This document shows, piece after piece, positions 30,620-39,979 of a stretch of DNA of 64,000 nucleotides (within the stretch, counting starts at the first letter, position 1; every line of letters begins with the position of its first letter). The DNA comes from Chitinophaga sedimenti. GTDB taxonomy: Bacteria; Bacteroidota; Bacteroidia; Chitinophagales; Chitinophagaceae. The translations under genes and the position numbers were made by a program. The stretch covers positions 1 to 64,000 of the forward strand of contig NZ_JAKUKA010000001.1 in assembly GCF_023156195.1 (NCBI RefSeq), in the 5' to 3' direction. The notes under the pieces were generated by a model. That model was given only the letters and a program-made list of their open reading frames with translations. It did no database searches and was not told where the DNA came from.

Positions 30620-31873
30620 TTAATCCTGATTAACGCCAGTCTCGAAAATATCGTTGATCATGGCGATGTACTGGTCGCTCTTATCCGTTTCCTTCCGCAC
30701 TTTGCCCGCCATGAGGTTGATCATTTTCTGGATAATGCGGGAAGATACTTCTTCCACATCTTCCAGTTTATACGCACTGCCGTTCTTTTGCTGCTGTATC
30801 TCGCGTGTATGTATCTCCTGCAGCTTATCTTTCACCGCTTTTAACACTACGGCGTGTTTCCGCATTTTATGCCAGTACAGGAATTCCTGCATGTGTTCGT
30901 CAATAATCGACTGCGCTTTCGGTACCTCGCTCAGCCTGTTCTGCAGGGTTTCGTCCTGCACTTTGGAAAGCTCGTCTACATTCACCACTTCCACGTGCGA
31001 AAGTTCATTCACTTCCGGCGCCACATTAAACGGAATCGACAGGTCGATCACCAGTTTGGGAGAGGTGTTTTCCAGCTGCGCTTTTACGATGGTAGGCTGT
31101 GTGGCATTGGTGGCCACCAGGATTACGTCCGCATCTTTTAATGCGCCGCCCAGTCCATCGAAAGGAACATATTTTAAGCCATGTGCCGTGGCGAATTCTT
31201 CCGCCGCAGCAATGGTACGGTTTACCAGCAGAATGTTTTTGGTACCCAGGTAATCCATCATGTTTTTAGCGGTGTTACGGCCAATTTTGCCCACACCCAG
31301 CAACACGATTTTTTTATCCCTGATATCGGTGATCTTGCGTTCGAGCAACCTTACCGCGGCAAAGGCCACAGATACGGTACCGGAGCTAAGGCGGGTTTCA
31401 TTTTTGATTAATTTGGATACCTGTAATACGCTGTTCACAAGTCTTTCCAGGAAAGTTCCAATACAGCCGTTCGCCTTTGCGAATTTGGCAGCAGTCCTTA
31501 TCTGGCCCACTACTTCATAATCGCCCAGGATCTGCGAATCCAACCCGGTACCCACCTGGTACAGGTGGCGGATGGCCGCTTCGCCCGATTTAACGTACGC
31601 TACTTCTTTAAAGGAATCGAGGCTGCCCGCGGTTTGCGTACAAAGCAGTGCCATTAACTGCTCCGGCGCTTCCGCGAATCCGTAAACCTCCGTCCTGTTA
31701 CAGGTAGAGAGGATGAACAGATCATTCAACCGCGTATTTTTCGCCTCCACCAGCACCTGTTGATATTGCTCCTGGTTAACGGCGAATAATCCTCTGATGG
31801 CAGCGTCTGTTTTCTTATAGTTGAGTCCAACGATATGAAAATGTGATATGTCTCTAGGGTAATTGACCTGCAT
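30620..31873 (-). CDS. hemA: glutamyl-tRNA reductase
   Basis: 417 residues from ATG 31873-31871 (MQVNYPRDISHFHIVGLNYKK); the longer open frame upstream is not conserved sequence. First committed step: NADPH reduction of glutamyl-tRNA. The catalytic cysteine is in LSTCNRTEVYGF, the NADP fold in VLLGVGKIGRNTAKN, and a C-terminal dimerisation helix is present. It leads the haem operon behind a -7 box, making it the natural point of control. Confidence 0.96.
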   Translation of the reverse strand: MQVNYPRDISHFHIVGLNYKKTDAAIRGLFAVNQEQYQQVLVEAKNTRLNDLFILSTCNRTEVYGFAEAPEQLMALLCTQTAGSLDSFKEVAYVKSGEAAIRHLYQVGTGLDSQILGDYEVVGQIRTAAKFAKANGCIGTFLERLVNSVLQVSKLIKNETRLSSGTVSVAFAAVRLLERKITDIRDKKIVLLGVGKIGRNTAKNMMDYLGTKNILLVNRTIAAAEEFATAHGLKYVPFDGLGGALKDADVILVATNATQPTIVKAQLENTSPKLVIDLSIPFNVAPEVNELSHVEVVNVDELSKVQDETLQNRLSEVPKAQSIIDEHMQEFLYWHKMRKHAVVLKAVKDKLQEIHTREIQQQKNGSAYKLEDVEEVSSRIIQKMINLMAGKVRKETDKSDQYIAMINDIFETGVNQD

Positions 31874-31899
31874 TTTATTTTTCTCTAAGCTTCCGGGTG

Positions 31900-31907
31900 C
31901 AAATTTA
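31900..31907 (-). promoter_or_regulatory. -7 box of the haem operon
   Basis: TAAATTTG on the minus strand, 27 bp before the hemA ATG. Confidence 0.45.
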
Positions 31908-32089
31908 CTGGCCTGGGTTTCAAAAGCTGGCATGTCGACGTCATTAGTGTGTCATTTCTCCAATGGTGGCGGATCTTACGAAAAAATGACTTTCATCATT
32001 TTTGACCGAAGATTAGAACATCTTAATGTGTTTGGCTTTTATTCAACAATTATATGACATATCTTGAGGGACGGTGCGACTAAATGAGA

Positions 32090-32097
32090 TAGTTTTG
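32090..32097 (+). promoter_or_regulatory. -7 box of hemH
   Basis: TAGTTTTG, with a possible -33 TTG at 32064-32066; leader about 30 nt. Confidence 0.45.
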
Positions 32098-32130
32098 CAT
32101 TTCTAAATCTAAAAGGTCAGTATTAAGGTC

Positions 32131-33186
32131 ATGAGCTCAACATCTGAAACAGGGATTGTATTAATGAACCTGGGGTCTCCCGATTCTACGAACGTCCCTG
32201 ACGTAAAACGCTATTTATCCGAATTTTTGATGGACAAACGGGTGATCGACTACCCCTGGCTGATACGCAAGATCGTAGTCGATGGTATTATTGTACCCCG
32301 CCGTTCGCCAAAATCTGCCGAGGCGTATAAGTCTATCTGGTGGAAAGAGGGCTCCCCGCTGATCGTGCTCACCAAACAACTGCAGGCAGCCGTTAAGGAA
32401 GAACTGAGCGATGTGCCGGTGGAAATTGCCATGCGGTACGGACATCCTTCCCCGCAATATGCTTTCGGTAAACTCATGAAAGAAAATCCGCAACTGAAAG
32501 AAGTGGTGCTGGTGCCTTTATACCCGCACTATGCCATGTCCAGTTACGAAACGGCGGTAGAATACGCCAAAGAGATTTACCATAAAAAGCAATACCCTTT
32601 CAAATTAACCATCATCAAACCTTATTTTGATGATGAGGCTTACATAGATGCGCTGGCCGACAGCATGCGTCCGTACGTGGAGCAGGATTATGACCACCTG
32701 CTATTTAGCTACCACGGCGTTCCGGTGCGGCACATTCGAAAGGGCGACATTACCGGGCAGCATTGCCTGAAGGTGAATGATTGCTGTAACGTGGCCAGCG
32801 AGGCGCATAAGCAGTGTTACCGCCACCAGGTGATCTTTACGTCGATGCTCGTGGCACAAAAGCTCGGCATTCCTAAAGAAAAATGGAGCGTATCGTTCCA
32901 GAGCCGCCTGGGTCGTGAAGAATGGATTCAACCTTATACCGCCAGTGAGTTCGAAGAACTGCCGAAGCGGGGTAAGAAGAAATTACTGGTGGCTTGTCCC
33001 GCTTTCGTGAGCGATTGTCTCGAAACCCTCGAAGAAATCGGGGTAGAAGGTAAACACTCCTTCCTCGAAGCCGGCGGCGAGAGCTTCACCATGATCCCCT
33101 GCCTGAACACTAACCCGAGCTGGGTAAAAGCCGTGTCGAAATGGTGCACGGAGATTAAAGAAGGGCAGCGCGAAATGGCGGTGTAA
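32131..33186 (+). CDS. hemH: ferrochelatase
   Basis: 351 residues, intact. Inserts Fe2+ into protoporphyrin IX. It begins GIVLMNLGSPDST; the metal-site histidine is in FSYHGVPVRHIRKGD, and the second site region includes SFQSRLGREEWIQPYT. It is divergent from the hemACDEFBL operon, so the last enzyme is expressed separately from the rest. Confidence 0.96.
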   Translation: MSSTSETGIVLMNLGSPDSTNVPDVKRYLSEFLMDKRVIDYPWLIRKIVVDGIIVPRRSPKSAEAYKSIWWKEGSPLIVLTKQLQAAVKEELSDVPVEIAMRYGHPSPQYAFGKLMKENPQLKEVVLVPLYPHYAMSSYETAVEYAKEIYHKKQYPFKLTIIKPYFDDEAYIDALADSMRPYVEQDYDHLLFSYHGVPVRHIRKGDITGQHCLKVNDCCNVASEAHKQCYRHQVIFTSMLVAQKLGIPKEKWSVSFQSRLGREEWIQPYTASEFEELPKRGKKKLLVACPAFVSDCLETLEEIGVEGKHSFLEAGGESFTMIPCLNTNPSWVKAVSKWCTEIKEGQREMAV

Positions 33187-33204
33187 ACTTAAAGAGATAA
33201 GGAA

Positions 33205-33227
33205 AAGGCCGGCTACACGCCGGCCTT
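33205..33227 (+). terminator. terminator of hemH
   Basis: A perfect 9-bp stem (AAGGCCGGC / GCCGGCCTT) with loop TACAC, then T5. Confidence 0.85.
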
Positions 33228-33242
33228 TTTGTTGTAATAGGA

Positions 33243-33330
33243 TATTCCCCTTCTTCTCCACCTCTTCACCATGCTTTCACCATGTCTTCACCATGTCTTG
33301 AGGATGCTTTGAAGCATTTTGGTAAAATGC
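33243..33330. repeat. degenerate tandem array with 11-bp period (array B)
   Basis: TTCTCC at 33254, TTCACC at 33265, 33276 and 33287, TTGAGG at 33298 and TTGAAG at 33309 are each exactly 11 bp apart. The array ends in a small hairpin GCATTTT-GGT-AAAATGC (33314-33330). Confidence 0.75.
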
Positions 33331-33356
33331 TATCACCCTGTTTAATTTTCTCTATC

Positions 33357-33390
33357 CTGGACAATTTTTCCTCCATCTGGACAATTTTTC
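33357..33390. promoter_or_regulatory. 14-bp direct repeat with 20-bp spacing upstream of pntA
   Basis: CTGGACAATTTTTC occurs at 33357-33370 and again at 33377-33390. A 20-bp repeat period places both on the same helix face, about 110 bp before the pntA start. It could be a regulator site; no regulator is identified. Confidence 0.4.
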
Positions 33391-33497
33391 GCCTGATCGC
33401 TAACGTATATTTGATGATATAAAGCGGAAAAATAATAGGGGTATCGGCCGCTTTGTATCACTTTTTCAGTTAAATTCACATTATAAATCTCCATAAG

Positions 33498-34615
33498 ATG
33501 ATTTTGGGTGTTTTAAAGGAATTACCAGGCGAAAACAGGGTGTCACTCGTACCGGAAGTAATCAAACAATTGTTGCCATTCAAGGTAAGGGTGTTGGTAG
33601 AGCCGGAAGCCGGACTATCCGCCTTTTTCAGCGACGACGCTTACCGCGATGCGGGAGCGGAGATCACGGAACGCAGCGCTTTGCTGCAGCAGGCCGACCT
33701 GCTGTTGAGCATTCACCCGCCGGCGCCGGAGGTTTGGTCGCAGGCCCGCGCCAATGCTGTGTGGGCCGGTGTTTTTCAGCCGCTGTTTAATCTTTCGTTG
33801 ATGCAGGACTTGGCCACCAAAGGTTTTACGGTGTTCAGCCCGGATAATATTCCCCGCACCACGCGCGCCCAGAGCATGGACGTGCTCAGTTCACAGGCCA
33901 ATATAGCCGGTTATAAGGCAGTGCTGCTCGCAGCGTATAGTTATTCCCGTTACTTCCCGATGTTTACCACCGCCGCAGGCAGTATTCCGCCGGCGAAGGT
34001 GCTTATTCTCGGTGCGGGGGTAGCAGGCTTGCAGGCCATCGCGACCGCACGCCGTTTAGGCGCCGTGGTAGAGGTGTTTGATACGCGTCCTGCCGTAAAG
34101 GAGGAGGTGATGAGTCTCGGCGCCAAGTTCGTGGAGGTGGAAGGCGCCGCGGATGCTTCCAAAGCAGGCGGTTACGCGGTAGAGCAATCAGACGCTTACA
34201 AACAGCAACAGGCGCAAAAGATCGCAGACAGTGCGGCGAAAGCAGATATCGTGATCACCACCGCGCAGATTCCCGGTAAACAGGCGCCGGTGTTATTGCC
34301 CATCGCTGCATTGGAAAAAATGCGGCATGGCTCTGTGATCGTGGATCTGGCAGCGTCCACAGGGGGAATACAGCGGTGACAAAGAACGATGAAACCGTGT
34401 ATTATAACGGCGTTACCGTGATCGGTAATTCTGCCCTGCCTTCGCAGATGCCCGCCGATGCAAGTAAGCTGTACGCGAAAAATGTATTCAACTTCCTGAA
34501 ACTGATCATCGATAAAGAAGGCAACCTGCATCTCAATTTCGAGGACGATATCGTAAAAGGCGCCTGCATTACCCACGGCGGCGTTATTGTGAACGAACGT
34601 GTAAAACCACAATAA
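33498..34615 (+). CDS. pntA: NAD(P) transhydrogenase, alpha subunit domain I (NAD-binding)
   Basis: About 372 residues after adding one base near 34365-34370. NAD(H)-binding dI of the proton-translocating transhydrogenase. It starts LGVLKELPGENRVSLVPE; the Rossmann motif VLILGAGVAGLQAIATARRLG and the dI loop region RPAVKEEVMSLGAKFVEV are clear. Here alpha is split, with the membrane part encoded separately, as in Rhodospirillum and many Bacteroidota. Confidence 0.93.
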
Positions 34616-34619
34616 GTTT

Positions 34620-34977
34620 ATGGATACGATTTTATATTTCTTCACCCAACATATTCAGCTCATTTACATTGTAATCCTATCGGTGTTCCCTGGGCATAGA
34701 AGTGATCGGCCGCGTACCATCGGTATTGCATACACCGCTCATGAGCGGCGCCAACGCCATTCACGGCGTGGTGATCATCGGCGCTATCATCGTGATGGGC
34801 AAAGCAGAAAGCGATAATTACGTCGCGCTGATCTTAGGGTTCCTCGCCGTGATACTGGGTACGCTGAACGTGGTCGGCGGGTTTGTGGTCACGGACCGCA
34901 TGCTCGAAATGTTTAAAGGAAAAAAGACAGGAAATAGGTTTTATTCAATCTTGTTCGTATGGCTATCAGTCTCCTGA
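34620..34977 (+). CDS. NAD(P) transhydrogenase, alpha subunit membrane part
   Basis: About 110 residues with four membrane helices. The conserved VPSVLHTPLMSGANAIHG block identifies it. One extra C at 34687-34693 (TTCCTGG read as TTCCCTGG) breaks the frame. The 3' end overlaps pntB by 19 bp, indicating translational coupling. Confidence 0.88.
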
Positions 34978-36500
34978 ACCTTGCTTATTTAATTGGCTCC
35001 ATTACTTTCATTATCGGTCTGAAAATGCTCAGCCATCCGGCGTCTGCGCGCAAAGGCAACCTCATTGCCGCCGGCGGTATGGCGATCGCCATATTCGGCA
35101 CTATCTTTTTATATGAAGATGCGGGCGGCGGTTTGCATAACTACGCGTGGATCTTCGCCGGACTCGGTGTGGGCGGTATCATAGGCGTATTGTCCGCGAA
35201 GAAAGTGAAGATGACGGCCATGCCTGAAATGGTGAGCCTCTTTAACGGCATGGGCGGCGCTTGTGCCATGTTGATCTCCATCGTGGAGTTTAATCACCTG
35301 CTGCACCAGGCACAGGCTTTTACGCATTTAGACGGCAGTTTGGGTACGCTGGATGTAAACGCCCTGATCGCCGACGGTTTGCGCGCTATACTGGACCAGG
35401 CAAACCTCGCGGGCAATAGTGCCGGCAAGCTCCTGATCATCATGTTAGGCATGCTGATCGGAACGGTGTCTTTCATGGGCAGTATCGTTGCCTGGGGTAA
35501 ACTGAATGGCCGCATTAAAGACAGGTCGTTCAGGGGACAACACATCATGAATATTGCATTGCTGCTATTACTGGTCGTGTTCGTGGTATATGCCGTTGTG
35601 CGGTACCACCAGGCAATGGATCATCTTCCAATTGTATCGGCCGAAGCACTGCGCACGATTTCGATCGTATTTTATGTGGTATTGGGATTGTCCGCCCTTT
35701 ACGGCGTACTGTTCGTAATGCCCATTGGTGGTGCGGATATGCCGGTGGTGATTTCTTTATTGAACTCGTTTACTGGTGTGGCCGCGGCTTTTGGCGGCTT
35801 CCTGTACGATAATCCGGTAATGCTCACCGGCGGTATTCTCGTAGGTTCTGCCGGCACCATCCTGACGATCCTGATGTGTAAAGCCATGAACCGGTCTTTA
35901 AAGAATGTACTGATAGGCTCCTTCGGCGGCGGCGCGGCGGCTGCCGGCGGTGAAGCCAAAGAACAGGGGCACTATAAGGAAATTACGTTACCGGATGCCG
36001 CGGTGGTGCTCTCGTACGCCAACCGGGTGATCATCGTGCCGGGATACGGCCTCGCTGTAGCCCAGGCCCAGCACGCTTGTCACGAGCTGGAAAAGCTGCT
36101 CGAAGATAAAGGTGTGGAGGTGAAATACGCGATCCATCCAGTGGCCGGCCGTATGCCGGGACATATGAACGTACTTTTGGCAGAAGCGGACGTGCCGTAC
36201 GATAAGCTGGAAGAAATGGAGCAGGCCAACGACCAGTTTGCGACCACCGATGCGGTGCTGATCCTGGGGGCGAACGATGTGGTCAACCCCGCCGCCAAAA
36301 GTGATCCTGCGAGCCCGATATACGGAATGCCCATCCTCGAAGTGGAACTCGCCAAAACCGTGATTGTAAATAAGCGCAGTATGAAACCGGGGTACGCAGG
36401 CATTGAGAACGAACTGTTCTTCCAGCCCAAAACCTCGATGTTGTTCGGCGACGCTAAAAAGGTGCTGCAACAGCTGGTAGACGAAATCAAGCAGATCTGA
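34959..36500 (+). CDS. pntB: NAD(P) transhydrogenase, beta subunit (membrane plus NADP-binding domain)
   Basis: 513 residues, intact. About nine membrane helices lead into the NADP-binding dIII, with VIIVPGYGLAVAQAQHA and HPVAGRMPGHMNVLLAEA and the terminal MKPGYAGIENELF. It couples proton re-entry to NADPH formation from NADH. Confidence 0.95.
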   Translation: MAISLLNLAYLIGSITFIIGLKMLSHPASARKGNLIAAGGMAIAIFGTIFLYEDAGGGLHNYAWIFAGLGVGGIIGVLSAKKVKMTAMPEMVSLFNGMGGACAMLISIVEFNHLLHQAQAFTHLDGSLGTLDVNALIADGLRAILDQANLAGNSAGKLLIIMLGMLIGTVSFMGSIVAWGKLNGRIKDRSFRGQHIMNIALLLLLVVFVVYAVVRYHQAMDHLPIVSAEALRTISIVFYVVLGLSALYGVLFVMPIGGADMPVVISLLNSFTGVAAAFGGFLYDNPVMLTGGILVGSAGTILTILMCKAMNRSLKNVLIGSFGGGAAAAGGEAKEQGHYKEITLPDAAVVLSYANRVIIVPGYGLAVAQAQHACHELEKLLEDKGVEVKYAIHPVAGRMPGHMNVLLAEADVPYDKLEEMEQANDQFATTDAVLILGANDVVNPAAKSDPASPIYGMPILEVELAKTVIVNKRSMKPGYAGIENELFFQPKTSMLFGDAKKVLQQLVDEIKQI

Positions 36501-36501
36501 T

Positions 36502-36509
36502 TATTTTTG
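36502..36509 (+). promoter_or_regulatory. -7 box of the RNA methyltransferase gene
   Basis: TATTTTTG immediately after the pntB stop, 15 bp before a TTG start. Confidence 0.45.
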
Positions 36510-36523
36510 CCGGAAAAACGAAC

Positions 36524-37937
36524 TTGCCGGATTTACTCAATATATTAATCGATTCGCTGCAACATGCGCCGGGCTTTCAGCGCGATGCGTTTGCAGCGGT
36601 ACATGCCGAGGCGAAGCAGCTCACCTCCGTACGCCTCAATCCTGCGCGGTTGTCGACGGAGCAGCAACAGGAACTACTGGCTGGTTTTGCGCCCATCACC
36701 ACCGAAAAAGTACCCTGGAGTAATACAGGGTATTATTTGTCTTCCCGTCCCTCTTTTACGTTCGATCCGCTGTTTCATGCCGGCGCGTACTACGTGCAGG
36801 AAGCATCTTCCATGTTCTGGAGCATGCGGTGAGATCGGTATGTAATTTGCAACAACCGCTGAAAGCGCTGGACCTGTGTGCCGCGCCGGGTGGTAAAACG
36901 ACTTTGCTGCAATCGCTGTTGTCCAACGAAAGTATACTGGTCGCCAACGAAACGATTCGTGCAAGAGCCGCGCTGCTGGCTGATAATATCACAAAGTGGG
37001 GCGCCGTAAATGTAGTCGTGTCCAACAACGATCCGCGCGACTTCGCCCGCCTCGAAGGGTATTTCGACCTGATGGTGGTAGATGCGCCCTGCTCCGGCTC
37101 CGGCCTCTTTCGCCGTGATCCGGAATTGATAGTGGAGTGGTCGCCGGAGAACGTAGCGCTTTGCTGCCAGCGCCAACAGCGTATCCTGGCCGAAGCCATG
37201 CCGGCCTTAAAGCCCGGAGGTGTGCTCATTTATTCCACCTGCTCGTACTCGCAGCAGGAAGATGAAGAAATTATGCAATGGCTGCTGGATAATTTCGGGG
37301 TAGAGAACCTGCCGCTGCCTATTGATCCGGCCTGGGGCATCGTCACAACGAAAACAGGCGAAGCGGAAGGTTATCGCTTTTACCCGGACCAATTAAAGGG
37401 AGAGGGCTTCTTTATTACTTGTTTCAGAAAAAGGACGGCAACGAGTTTTATCGCAAACAAAAAGAAGCGCCGGCCCGCCTGGCGAAGAAAGATACAGAAC
37501 GCCTGTCTGCATGGGTGGCCAACGTAGATCAATATGTATACACCGACCACCAGGGCACCGTTTTACAGCTCACACCTACTTTGGGAAATGAGCTGCCCGT
37601 GCTCCAAAAGTCGCTCTACATCCGCAAAGCCGGCGTAGCACTGGGGCAACTTACTGCCAAAGAACTGATCCCCGATCACGAGCTGGCGATGAGTATAACG
37701 GTGAATAAAGAGATACAGGCCGTGGAGCTGGACCGGGAACAGGCGATCAAATATTTGAGGAAAGAAGACGTTTCACTGGAGGGATCATACAAAGGTTGGG
37801 CATTGATGCGTTTTAAAGGTATGAACCTGGGTTGGGCAAAAATATTGCCGAACCGCATCAATAATTATTACCCGAAAGAATTGCGGATATTGAAGGCCAC
37901 AGACAGCCAGGCAAAGAAGACCAACGAAGAGGAGTAA
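36524..37937 (+). CDS. RNA cytosine-C5 methyltransferase, RsmF/NSUN type
   Basis: About 470 residues from a TTG start. The SAM motif LDLCAAPGGKTT and the two catalytic cysteines (DAPCSGSGLFR and YSTCSYSQQEDEE) define the NOL1/NOP2/Sun family; the C-terminal 140 residues resemble the RsmF C-terminal PUA-like region. The probable substrate is 16S rRNA. Two breaks: 36826-36830 (TTCCTGGAG read as TTCTGGAG) and a short A-run near 37430. Confidence 0.9.
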
Positions 37938-37988
37938 GGAAAAAATCATTTATAACATTTATATTCGTCCCTTAAAGTATTAGAGATT

Positions 37989-39012
37989 ATGTTAAAGTCA
38001 GTTTTGGTGCTGTTTTGTTAACCTGTACGCTGCAATTGTCCGCCCAGGACACGCTGGTAGTACAGGGGAGTGCGCCTGATCTCCATTTAGTGCATGTGGT
38101 TAAGAAGGGAGAAAACTTTTACAGCCTGTCAAGGGCATATGGCCTGCCCCCAAGGAAATAGCCGCTAAAAACAATATTTCTATGGAACAGGGACTGCAAC
38201 TGGGACAGCGGGTAAACATCCCCCTGACCAAAGCCAACTTTGCACAAGCCAAAGGTGTACCGGCAACCGGTGTACGTCCGGTGTATCATGTGGTGACTGA
38301 AAAAGAAACATTATACCGCATCAGTACAAACTATAACAAAGTAGCGATTGATAACATCCGTGAGTGGAACGGTTTTTCCGGCGATGGTGTGAAGAAGGAT
38401 GCTTACCTGGTGGTAGGTTGGGTAAAAGGCAACGGTACCGCGCCTGTAATGGCGAAAGCACAACCGGCAGCGCCCGTGACGCCGCCTCCGGCACCGGTTG
38501 AAACACCTGCTCCTGCCACGCCGCCACCGTCAACGCCGCCTGTAGCCGAAGGTTTGCCGCCAGTGCCCATCGTAGGTGATGCACCACCGGCCGCTGCGCC
38601 TAAAACAGAAACAGCTGCCCCCGCACCTGCACCGGTAAAACCAGCAGTAGAGAGCTTCCCCGCTACCACCGGCGCTGTAATGCCCTCACCGCCCGATGAA
38701 TCATTCGAGCGCATGTTCGATCAGCAGACCGATGGCGGAAGAGATATTACGAGCGAAAAAGGCCCTGGCTCCTGGTTCCGCGCAAACGCACAAAGCAAAT
38801 ATTACGCCCTGCATAAAACAGCGCCCCGTGGCACGATCGTGAAAGTTACCAACCCGCTGAACGGCAAATCCGTGTATGCAAAGGTACTGGATGCTATTCC
38901 ACAGTCGAAAGCGAATGCCGGCCTGATCATCAAGTTGAGCAACAGTGCGCAGGAAGCGCTGGGAACAACGGAAGCGAGGTTCTTCTGTGAATTAAAATAT
39001 GAAGAGCAATAG
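37989..39012 (+). CDS. secreted LysM protein with C-terminal RlpA-like double-psi barrel
   Basis: About 342 residues: signal peptide (MLKSVLVLFCLTCTLQLSAQ after restoring a T near 38020), LysM 1 (HLVHVVKKGENFYSLSRAYG), LysM 2 (YHVVTEKETLYRISTNYN), a proline/alanine-rich linker at about 38440-38650, and a barrel domain (GTIVKVTNPLNGKSVYAKVLD) as in RlpA. It should bind peptidoglycan in the periplasm. A second break lies in the C-run at about 38148-38152. A lytic role is possible but the catalytic Asp/His pair is not obvious. Confidence 0.82.
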
Positions 39013-39017
39013 CAATA

Positions 39018-39045
39018 AAAAGGCGCACCGTCCAGTGCGCCTTTT
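39018..39045. terminator. bidirectional terminator
   Basis: A perfect 11-bp stem (AAAAGGCGCAC / GTGCGCCTTTT) with a 6-base loop, serving two converging genes. Confidence 0.85.
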
Positions 39046-39047
39046 CT

Positions 39048-39970
39048 TTATGATAGTCTAAACCCTCGTAAAAACTCCTGTACCCCCATCCGTTTCTTAC
39101 CTTCCAGCTGAATTTCTTCCACCGCCACGTACCCCCGTCAGCAGCGAACTTCAGGTAGGTTTTATGATCGGTAACCACTTCGCCCGGCGCCATATTATGT
39201 GCGGCGATTTCTTTAGTGGCTTTGAAGATCTTCAACGTTTTGCCCTGTAATACCGTCCAGGCGGTAGGATAGGGGCTGAGGCCGCGGATCAGGTTGTAGG
39301 CCTGTGCTACGGGTTTATTCCAATCTATTTTACAATCTTCTTTAAAGATTTTCGGTGCATGTTTGAGCGTGCTCTCGTCGAGGTGCGCCTGTGGCGTGCC
39401 TTCGGGATTACCGGTAGCGATAGCGGCTACGGTTTTGATGAGCAGCGAGGCGCCTGTTTGCATCAATACATCGTGCAGTTCGCCGGCAGTTTCATCTTCG
39501 CGAATGGGCACGGTGGCCGAAAACAGGATGTTGCCCGTATCGATCGCATGCTGCAGTTTGAACGTGCTCACGCCCGACTCTTTTTCGCCATTGATGATGG
39601 CCCAGTTGATGGGCGCGGCACCGCGGTAGTTGGGTAGCAGCGAAGCGTGCACGTTAATGGTACCCAGCGGGGGCATACTCCATACAGCTTCCGGCAGCAT
39701 GCGGAATGCTACCACCACTTGCAGATCGGCTTTCAGGGAAGATAACTCGGCAAGGAACTCCGGGTTACGCAGCTTTTCAGGCTGCAACAGGCGCAGTCCT
39801 TTTGATACCGCGTATTGTTTCACCGCGCTTTGGTTCAGTTGCAAGCCACGGCCAGCGGGCTTGTCCGGCGCAGTGATCACGCCAACGATATCATATCCCG
39901 CCTGCACCAGTGCATCCAGCGATGCAACGGCAAAATCAGGCGTGCCCATAAAAACGATCTTCAGATTCAT
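39048..39970 (-). CDS. fmt: methionyl-tRNA formyltransferase
   Basis: About 307 residues. Formylates initiator Met-tRNA. The N-terminus KIVFMGTPDFAVASLDAL and the formyl-THF site (LGTINVHASLLPNYRGAAPINWAI, shown here in two overlapping parts) are typical. Two extra G in the run near 39133-39137 break the frame in the C-terminal domain; restoring it gives a normal end. No def gene is adjacent. Confidence 0.93.
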
Positions 39971-39979
39971 CTGTCAAAA

